A DNA stretch of 11,945 bases from an uncultured bacterium (GTDB taxonomy: Bacteria; Edwardsbacteria; AC1; EtOH8): NCBI GenBank assembly GCA_937958665.1, contig CALGNM010000152.1:1-11945 (forward strand), in the 5' to 3' direction. The notes beneath the pieces are model-generated. The model worked only from the letters and a program-made list of their open reading frames with translations, did no database searches and was not told the DNA's origin. This document shows, in pieces, positions 6,909 through 11,945 of the stretch; the first letter of the stretch is position 1, and each line of letters begins with the position of its first letter. Position numbers and translations under genes: made by a program.

Positions 6909-7523
6909 CTACCAGTCAATCTCCAAGCCCACCACCAGCGGCATCTCGGCCACTGTCCGGTCGAAGGTGCTGAGGTAGCCGTAATCGACAGTTATGCCGA
7001 ACCTGGCCGTAACCGGTAATCTTATCCCGGCTCCTATCTGCCCGAAGGGACGATATGCCGTTTCGCCGGTGCCGGCCAACACTTTAACGGGAGCTCCGTC
7101 CTCTGACACCTCCAGCCTTCCCAGATACGAAGCCATGGACCCCAGCCCCAATTTAAGATTGGTGCCCATGATGGCCCGGGGCCTGATCAGCCGGACATAC
7201 AGGGCAACCGGGACCTGCCAGGAGCCTTGTCCGCTCCAGGCGATGGTCCTCCCGTCGTCGACCGCACTGCCCGAAGGCTCACTTTTAAAGCTTTGATAGG
7301 ATGCCGCCATCCCCCAGGCCAGCCAGTCCCGGCTCCGCCGCTCAAAGGAAATCCCATACTGCAAGCCGCCCCCCCAAAGGGAAAATGGCCTGTCGCCGAA
7401 ATCCTGGGTCCAGTCCGGGCTGGCATTGCCCACCCAGCCCAGGTTCAGGTTGGCGCTCCATTGGGCCTGGGCCGCCAGCGGGATGCTAGTCAGTAGCATA
7501 ATTATGGTCAGCGTTTTCTTCAT
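6909..7523 (-). CDS. Secreted outer-membrane beta-barrel candidate, 204 residues
   Basis: ATG 7523 is chosen because it opens with a clear signal peptide (MKKTLTIIMLLTSIPLAAQA, cleaved before Q21) and has GGTGA seven bases upstream. The frame stays open to 7685 inside the oxidoreductase gene, but that extension is out-of-frame coding sequence. The mature part alternates hydrophobic and polar residues in strand-length units (for example AWGMAASYQSF, VPVALYVRLI, FGITVDYGYLS) and ends VVGLEIDW. A terminal aromatic residue after strand alternation fits a BAM beta-signal and a small barrel of about eight strands, similar in size to OmpA/OmpW-like porin-family proteins. No named family was recognised. 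It follows the SagB-type gene by 61 bases with no promoter seen, and is closed by the terminator at 6828-6851, so the two form a bicistron. Confidence 0.85.
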   Translation of the reverse strand: MKKTLTIIMLLTSIPLAAQAQWSANLNLGWVGNASPDWTQDFGDRPFSLWGGGLQYGISFERRSRDWLAWGMAASYQSFKSEPSGSAVDDGRTIAWSGQGSWQVPVALYVRLIRPRAIMGTNLKLGLGSMASYLGRLEVSEDGAPVKVLAGTGETAYRPFGQIGAGIRLPVTARFGITVDYGYLSTFDRTVAEMPLVVGLEIDW

Positions 7524-7584
7524 CAATTTTTCACCGGCCTTTGATCCTGGCGCCCACTGTCCGACATAAGGATGATGCGGGCGA

Positions 7585-8640
7585 TTACAGCTTTCCCACC
7601 GGCGCCACATAGACCACGAATTCGTCCTTCCCGTCCAGCCCGCACATCTTGTCGAACAACTTCTGGTTGTAGGCCCCGATAGCACAGGTGCCGCAGCCGA
7701 TGGACTCGCAGGCCAGATACAGGTTCTGGCACAGGTGGCCGGAGTCCTGCAGAATGATCTTCTTGGCCGCCAGCGAGTAGCGCCACTCGGTCCGGTAGGG
7801 CACCGCGCTCCAGATGAAGGTGGCGGCGCAATCGCCTGCGAAATCCTGGCCCAGGGCCGCCCGGGTCAGCTTCTTGGGCAGGGAGGGGATGTCGAACAGC
7901 TTAACCAGGCGGTGATCCAGCGGTTGATAGCGGTATAATCCAGGCTTGATGCCCTCCACATTGTTGATGCCCAGATAGGTCTCGAAGGGATGCATGCAGC
8001 CCCCGGAGGGCACGGTCCGGAAGGCCACCGTGCTGTTCCGCATTTTCCGGATGCCCTGGGTGGCCCACAGCAGGTAGGACAATTCGGCCATACTCAATGG
8101 CTCCTTGGTGAACTTGCGGCGGCTGGCCCGGTCGGCAATGCAGTCGAAGATGTCGGCTTTTTTCAGGACCGCTCGGTCCGGCTGGGGCAGGTCGATCACC
8201 TCGGCATCTTGGGGATATTCCTTCTGCAGGGGGCCCCGATCCAGCCCTCGGGTTTGATCGGAGATCACCTTCTCCAGGTCCCTGAATCCGGCTTTCATCA
8301 CCTCCCGGTATTTCAGGGTCTGTTTTTTGGCCCGGGCGGTGCTCCGCTCCATTTTCACTATCCGTTCCGGCATTTCGTCCACCATCTTTTCTATCTTCTG
8401 CATGGCCCGGGCCTCCTTTTCACTGCTCAGCGGCCCCGCTTTTTCCGCCCCTTCCCGGATGTATTCCCCCCAGCCCCGGGGCAGCGATGCAAGCAGGCTC
8501 TGCGCCAATTCGCTCTGGGCGCCCTTGAATAGGCGGCAGAAGGCGTCTTTGATGTCGCCATCTTCCTCCAGAATGTCGCCCGCCGCCATCTTGCGTTCCA
8601 GATCGCTCAGGGCCATCATCTTTTTCAATATCTCCGACAT
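7585..8640 (-). CDS. SagB/ThcOx-family FMN-dependent dehydrogenase with helical N-terminal extension
   Basis: The 351-residue product has a nitroreductase-fold domain at about 160-351. Features typical of the SagB/ThcOx branch are RASRRKF (171-177), LSYLLWATQGI (188-198), RTVPSGGCMHPFE (208-220), the helix GHLCQNLYLACESIGCGTCA (301-320) and the C-terminal FVVYVAPVGK. In known systems SagB-type enzymes use FMN to oxidise azolines to azoles in peptide natural products, but many lone homologues have unknown substrates. Residues 1-158 are an unusual charged, largely helical region of no recognised family. Cysteines are plentiful (C215, C304, C311, C316, C319). There is no signal peptide, so it is cytoplasmic. 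GGGAG stands before ATG 8640. The gene starts 68 bases after the metG terminator, so it should have its own promoter, which I could not identify with confidence. No YcaO cyclodehydratase, peptidase or transporter is nearby. Confidence 0.88.
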   Translation of the reverse strand: MSEILKKMMALSDLERKMAAGDILEEDGDIKDAFCRLFKGAQSELAQSLLASLPRGWGEYIREGAEKAGPLSSEKEARAMQKIEKMVDEMPERIVKMERSTARAKKQTLKYREVMKAGFRDLEKVISDQTRGLDRGPLQKEYPQDAEVIDLPQPDRAVLKKADIFDCIADRASRRKFTKEPLSMAELSYLLWATQGIRKMRNSTVAFRTVPSGGCMHPFETYLGINNVEGIKPGLYRYQPLDHRLVKLFDIPSLPKKLTRAALGQDFAGDCAATFIWSAVPYRTEWRYSLAAKKIILQDSGHLCQNLYLACESIGCGTCAIGAYNQKLFDKMCGLDGKDEFVVYVAPVGKL

Positions 8641-8708
8641 CGCCGTCTCCCTATTGTGTTCCGTTCTTGCCTGGCCCCATGAACCCGGGGGCCAAATTGA
8701 TGTCCCTT

Positions 8709-8750
8709 AAAAAAAAGGCCGAGGGCGGACCTTCTGGCCCGCCCTCGGCC
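8709..8750 (-). terminator. Intrinsic terminator after metG
   Basis: Read on the minus strand, a perfect 12-base stem (GGCCGAGGGCGG at 8739-8750 pairing with CCGCCCTCGGCC at 8717-8728) with a 10-base loop is followed by eight T residues (8709-8716). It begins five bases after the metG stop. It is one-directional because no T run flanks it on the plus strand. Confidence 0.95.
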
Positions 8751-8754
8751 CGTC

Positions 8755-10743
8755 CTACCTGACCTCGCTGCCGGGCGCCGTCTTCCGCTGGGGCGTCAAA
8801 ATGACCACCCCTTCCTGATCCTGGGCCGCCAGCAGCATGCCCTGGGACTCCAGCCCCCTGATCCTGGCCGGCTTGAGGTTGGCCACTATCACCACCTGCT
8901 GGCCCACCAGCGATTCCGGGGCATACCACTGGGCGATGCCGGCCAGCACCTGGCGGGTCTCCTGGCCCAGCCGGACCTGGAGGCGCAGCAGCTTGTCGGC
9001 TCCGGCCACCTTCTCGGCCGAGATGATCTCGGCGGTCCGCAGCTTCACCTTCCTGAAATAATCTATGTCTATCAACTCCTCCGGGGCAGCTTCCGGTTTC
9101 CCGTTTTTATCCGACGCAGCCTTGGACCCGTTGGATTCTGTTTGCCCTGGTTTGTTATCTTCCATCTTTCCCGCCTTCTTCTGCATTCTATCTTCAGTAT
9201 CCTGGGTTCCGTACTTCCGTTCTATTCTGGGAAACAGGGGCTCCCCGGCCGATATCCTTTGGCCGGCTTTGAGCAGGCCCCACTCTCCGGCCCTGGCCAA
9301 GGTTATCTCCCCTTCCCCGACCCCCAGCCGCCCCAGCAGTTCCCGGCACTTGCCCGGCATCACCGGGTAGAGCAGGATGCTGGCGATGCGCAGGGCCTCG
9401 GCCGCATGGTATAGCACGGTGTCGATCCGCCCCTGGTTGCCCTCCTTGAACAGCTTCCACGGGGCGTTGGCCTCCACGTAGCGGTTGGTGGCCCGCACCT
9501 GCTCCAGTATCTCCTCCAAAGCCCGGTTGGGCTCCAGGTCGTCTATCAGGGTCCTGACCCTGCCGGCCAAAGAGGTCGAGAGGGCCGTCAGCTCCTGGTC
9601 GGCCGGGCCGGCCGGGGCCGGGCTGGGCAGGGCCCCGCCGCAGTAGGAATCGATCATCTTGAACACCCGGCTCACCAGATTCCCATAGTCGTTGGCCAGG
9701 TCGGAGTTGATCCGGGCCACCAGGGCCTCCTCGGAGAAGTTGGCGTCGGCCCCCAGGGTCATCTCCTTGATCAGAAAATAGCGGAACTGCTCCACCCCGT
9801 ATCGGTCGGCCATGTCCAGCGGCCGCACCACGGTGCCCCGCGATTTGGACATCTTGGAATCGTCGATCAGCCACCAGCCGTGGGCCAGCAGCATCCGCGG
9901 GGTCTTGACGCCCATGGCATGGAGCATGGTGGGCCAATAGACAGAATGGGTGGTCAGGATGTCCTTGCCCAACAGGTGCAGGGCGGAGGGCCACAGCTCC
10001 CGGTAGCGGGTGTCGTCGCCCGACAGGTAGCCCAGGGCCGAGATGTAATTGATCAGGGCGTCGAACCAGACGTAGGTGACGTAGTCCCGGTCGAACGGCA
10101 GTTCGATGCCCCAGGCCAGCCGCTTCTTGGGCCGGGAGATGCAGAGGTCGCCCAGCGGCTGGCGCAGGAAGCCCAGCACCTCGTTGCGGCGGCTCTGGGG
10201 GCGGATCTCCATCCGGCCCGAGGAGATCTCCTCCACCAGCCACTGCTGGTGCTCCGACATTTTGAAAAAGTAGTTCTTCTCGGAGATCCGGGCCACCGGC
10301 CGGCCGCAGTCCGGGCAGTTGCCATCCCGCAGGTCCTTCTCGGTCCAAAAGCGCTCGTCCGGCGTGCAGTACCATCCGTCGTATTCGGCCGAGTAGATCT
10401 GGCCCCTTTGGTGCAGATCCTCCAGCACCCGCCGGACCACCCGCCGGTGGCGTTCCTGGGTGGTACGGATGAAATCGTCGTGCGATATCCCCAGCCTCTG
10501 CCACAGCCCGGTGAAGCGCTCAGCCATCTGGTCGCAATGCTGCTGTGGGGGGACCCCCCGCTGGAGGGCCGCCTCCTGGACCTTCTGGCCGTGCTCGTCC
10601 AGCCCGGTCAGGAAATAGCTGCGGTCCCCGAACAGCCGGTGGTAGCGGACCAGCACGTCGGCCAGGATGGTGGTGTAGGCGTGCCCGATATGGGGCTGGT
10701 CGTTGACGTAATAGATGGGGGTGGTGACGTAAAAAGTGCTCAT
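8755..10743 (-). CDS. metG: Methionine-tRNA ligase with C-terminal tRNA-binding domain
   Basis: The 662-residue class I synthetase charges tRNA-Met with methionine in the cytoplasm. The HIGH signature is at 18-21 (PHIGHAYTT) and KMSKS at 297-301. YVWFDALINY (224-233) and LAHGWW (286-291) are typical of MetRS. The connective-peptide zinc site is partial: C126, C143 and C146 are present, but the fourth position (129) is Asp. The anticodon-binding helical domain runs from about 340 to 500. A low-complexity linker (about 511-553) joins a C-terminal EMAP/Trbp111-like dimerising tRNA-binding domain (555-662, with RTAEIISAEKVAGADKLLRL and GIAQWY). ATG 10743 overlaps the ricT stop as ATGA (10740-10743), so the two are probably translationally coupled. 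The length is normal for the long form. A hairpin terminator follows the stop immediately. Confidence 0.97.
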   Translation of the reverse strand: MSTFYVTTPIYYVNDQPHIGHAYTTILADVLVRYHRLFGDRSYFLTGLDEHGQKVQEAALQRGVPPQQHCDQMAERFTGLWQRLGISHDDFIRTTQERHRRVVRRVLEDLHQRGQIYSAEYDGWYCTPDERFWTEKDLRDGNCPDCGRPVARISEKNYFFKMSEHQQWLVEEISSGRMEIRPQSRRNEVLGFLRQPLGDLCISRPKKRLAWGIELPFDRDYVTYVWFDALINYISALGYLSGDDTRYRELWPSALHLLGKDILTTHSVYWPTMLHAMGVKTPRMLLAHGWWLIDDSKMSKSRGTVVRPLDMADRYGVEQFRYFLIKEMTLGADANFSEEALVARINSDLANDYGNLVSRVFKMIDSYCGGALPSPAPAGPADQELTALSTSLAGRVRTLIDDLEPNRALEEILEQVRATNRYVEANAPWKLFKEGNQGRIDTVLYHAAEALRIASILLYPVMPGKCRELLGRLGVGEGEITLARAGEWGLLKAGQRISAGEPLFPRIERKYGTQDTEDRMQKKAGKMEDNKPGQTESNGSKAASDKNGKPEAAPEELIDIDYFRKVKLRTAEIISAEKVAGADKLLRLQVRLGQETRQVLAGIAQWYAPESLVGQQVVIVANLKPARIRGLESQGMLLAAQDQEGVVILTPQRKTAPGSEVR

Positions 10744-11534
10744 GTCTCCTTGATCTCCGAAAGCCCAAAGTCGGCGTGGCCCTCCTGGAACTTGACGTAT
10801 ACCCTCTGCCGGAAGATATCAACCTTGTAGACGGTGCCCCGGCCCTTGGGGGTCTCCACCGCCGAGCCCACCCGGGGCAGCTGGCCGAAGGACTCCTCGT
10901 AGAACTGGTCCTCGTACATCAGGCAGCACATCAGGCGGCCGCACAGCCCCAGCATCTTGTTGGAGGTCATGGACAGGTTCTGCTCCTTGGCCATCTTCAG
11001 GGTCACCGGCTCAAAACTGTTCAGCCAGGACACGCAGCACAGCTGGCGTCCGCACTGGCCATAGCCTCCCACCCGGCGGGCCTCGTCCCGCACCCCTATC
11101 TGGCGCATCTCTATCCGGCCCTTGAACATGGCCGCCAAATCCCGTACCAGGGCCCTAAAGTCCACCCGCTTTTCGGCGGTGAAGAAGAACACCAGCTTGC
11201 TGCCGTCGAACCTGGCCTCCACATCCACCAGGTTCATCTGCAGGTTATGCTTGGCCACCAGGTCCTGGCAGGCCAGGTAGGCGTCGTGCTCCCGCTTCAG
11301 GTGGGACTGGTGGCGAGCCAGGTCCTCATCGTTGGCCTTGCGCAGGATGTCCCCGGCCCGCTTGACCGCCCGGTCCGAGGGAATGTCGTTGCGGACCACC
11401 GTGCCGATCTCCTCCGAGCTGTCAAAGGTGACCACCACCATCTCCCGGGGCATCAGGCTCAGCTCCTGGGGGTTGTTGTAGAACAGGCCCCGGGCCTGCT
11501 TGAAGTGCACCTCTATCAGGGGCGATGTCATCAT
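10740..11534 (-). CDS. ricT: PSP1-domain protein, RicT/YaaT family
   Basis: The 264-residue PSP1 C-terminal-domain protein has the diagnostic paired cysteine motifs CGRQLCC (161-167) and CGRLMCC (198-204). It also shows ARFDGSKLVFFFTAEKRVDF (107-126) and QIGVRDEARRVGGYGQCG (145-162), all typical of this family. In Bacillus subtilis RicT (YaaT) acts with RicA and RicF in an iron-sulfur protein complex affecting RNase Y-dependent mRNA processing. Whether it does so here is unknown, and no ricA or ricF is in the window. Two adjacent ATG codons begin the frame. The one at 11534 overlaps the holB stop as ATGA; the one at 11531 lies seven bases from AAGGAG and may be the one used. The gene sits between holB and metG with four-base overlaps on both sides, so the three form one tight transcription unit. 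Confidence 0.93.
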   Translation of the reverse strand: MMTSPLIEVHFKQARGLFYNNPQELSLMPREMVVVTFDSSEEIGTVVRNDIPSDRAVKRAGDILRKANDEDLARHQSHLKREHDAYLACQDLVAKHNLQMNLVDVEARFDGSKLVFFFTAEKRVDFRALVRDLAAMFKGRIEMRQIGVRDEARRVGGYGQCGRQLCCVSWLNSFEPVTLKMAKEQNLSMTSNKMLGLCGRLMCCLMYEDQFYEESFGQLPRVGSAVETPKGRGTVYKVDIFRQRVYVKFQEGHADFGLSEIKET

Positions 11535-11899
11535 GGTTCTCCTTGGATTGCGTTGCAGACCGCCAGCAGGCAAAGCTTGGGGGTGACGTTGCCATCCAGG
11601 GCGGCCCGGGAGGTTTCGATGGCCATCACCAGGCCCTCCAGGGACCGGTCCGGAACCAGCCGGGCCAGCTGTGACAGCTGGCTCTGGCGGTCCGAATTGC
11701 CAGCCCTTCGCCCATTCCTCATCCTGACCAGGTCCGAGGCCAGGGCCGACATCAACTCCAGCTGCCGAAGGTAGCGGCCCCGGTCGCGCCCCAGCTTCTC
11801 GATGGCCTGCATCATCTCCAGATGCCGGCCGGTGGCGGCCGTCTCCATTATCTCCAGGGCCAGGTCCCGCTCGGCCAGCAGCCCCTGATCGATCAGCTG
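11531..11899 (-). CDS. holB: DNA polymerase III delta' subunit, C-terminal part (5' end cut off)
   Basis: The last 122 residues of an open frame that enters from the contig end; the start and the AAA+ part are missing. The sequence (QLIDQGLLAERDLALEIMET through LCLLAVCNAIQGEP) has the helical collar-domain pattern of clamp-loader subunits. It includes the usual late segments: a helix with LASDLVRMRNG, a helix around ALDGNVTPKLCLLAV, and a short tail. HolB loads the sliding clamp as part of the DNA polymerase III holoenzyme. The assignment rests mainly on its position directly before ricT, as in Firmicutes (holB-yaaT), because the conserved nucleotide-binding motifs are not present. The apparent start MLFRS upstream is translated adapter and not real protein. 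Confidence 0.8.
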   Translation of the reverse strand, partial: QLIDQGLLAERDLALEIMETAATGRHLEMMQAIEKLGRDRGRYLRQLELMSALASDLVRMRNGRRAGNSDRQSQLSQLARLVPDRSLEGLVMAIETSRAALDGNVTPKLCLLAVCNAIQGEP

Positions 11900-11945
11900 A
11901 GATCGGAAGAGCACACGTCTGAACTCCAGTCACCGAATACGATCT
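11900..11945. other. Illumina adapter and index (not genomic)
   Basis: Positions 11900-11933 are the 34-base TruSeq index-read adapter (begins AGATCGGAAGAGC). They are followed by the 8-base index CGAATACG (11934-11941) and ATCT, the start of the next constant adapter block. It mirrors 1-44. Translation of this stretch on the minus strand gives the familiar artefact peptides MTGVQTCALPI and MLFRS, which can contaminate predicted proteins. Confidence 0.98.

Noticed and set aside
2342-8640. Complete azole-peptide (RiPP) biosynthesis cluster
   Set aside because: Only a SagB-type enzyme and a leader-like protein are present, about 5 kb apart in different transcription units. No YcaO, E1-like, peptidase or exporter gene was found, and the small protein has no plausible modified core.
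8673-8693. Inverted repeat GGCCCC/GGGGCC upstream of the SagB-type gene
   Set aside because: A six-base G/C stem is expected by chance in this composition. No promoter hexamers could be placed beside it, so an operator cannot be supported.
9194-10504. 436-codon minus-strand frame inside metG
   Set aside because: It is an alternative reading frame of metG with Pro/Gly/Arg-rich composition and no motifs. The metG frame has HIGH, KMSKS and the full domain order.
9880-11774. Long plus-strand frames at 9880-10830 and 10776-11774
   Set aside because: Both are antisense to metG, ricT and holB, rich in His/Gln/Leu/Gly, and show no domain or ribosome-binding-site support.
1-11945. tRNA, rRNA, CRISPR array, insertion sequence, riboswitch
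   Set aside because: Both strands were read. No cloverleaf-like sequence, spaced repeats, transposase or integrase frame, or recognisable riboswitch core was found.

Overview
The window is one assembled contig, high in G+C, whose first 44 and last 46 bases are Illumina sequencing adapter plus an 8-base index rather than genome. The biological insert is 45-11899, and every gene supported in it lies on the minus strand, so the region reads from right to left. It suggests an uncultured diderm (Gram-negative) bacterium. The signs are an ADP-heptose (LPS inner-core) biosynthesis enzyme, two outer-membrane beta-barrel candidates ending in aromatic residues, a lipoprotein, and an exported DUF362 protein of a type I associate with Bacteroidetes and related groups. 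The exact phylum cannot be fixed from this sequence; an FCB-like or candidate-phylum lineage is only a guess.

Right end (11899-8709): a housekeeping block of holB (3' part only), ricT/PSP1 and metG. The genes are joined by 4-base ATGA overlaps and closed by a strong intrinsic terminator. This resembles the holB-yaaT-(...)-metS neighbourhood of Firmicutes.

Middle right (8640-6828): a two-gene unit bounded by terminators. It encodes a SagB/ThcOx-type flavin oxidoreductase with a long helical N-terminal extension, then a 204-residue secreted beta-barrel candidate, then a second intrinsic terminator.

Left half (6789-45): a near-consensus sigma70-type promoter (TTGACT-17-TATATT) opens a long same-strand series with no visible internal terminator. 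In order it holds an exported DUF362 protein with two [4Fe-4S] motifs, a membrane diguanylate cyclase, a BACON-like lipoprotein, RfaE2, an outer-membrane beta-barrel, a small zinc-ribbon/B-box-like protein, a 145-147 residue protein of unknown function, and a large secreted YVTN-type beta-propeller protein cut off by the contig end. The theme is the cell envelope, with a c-di-GMP enzyme in the middle.

No RNA gene, CRISPR array, insertion sequence or origin was found. The largest gene-free gap is 6737-6908 (172 bases), which holds the promoter and terminator described. No clearly new system is evident. The best candidates for follow-up are the SagB/beta-barrel pair, the exported Fe-S DUF362 protein and the leader-peptide-like small protein.
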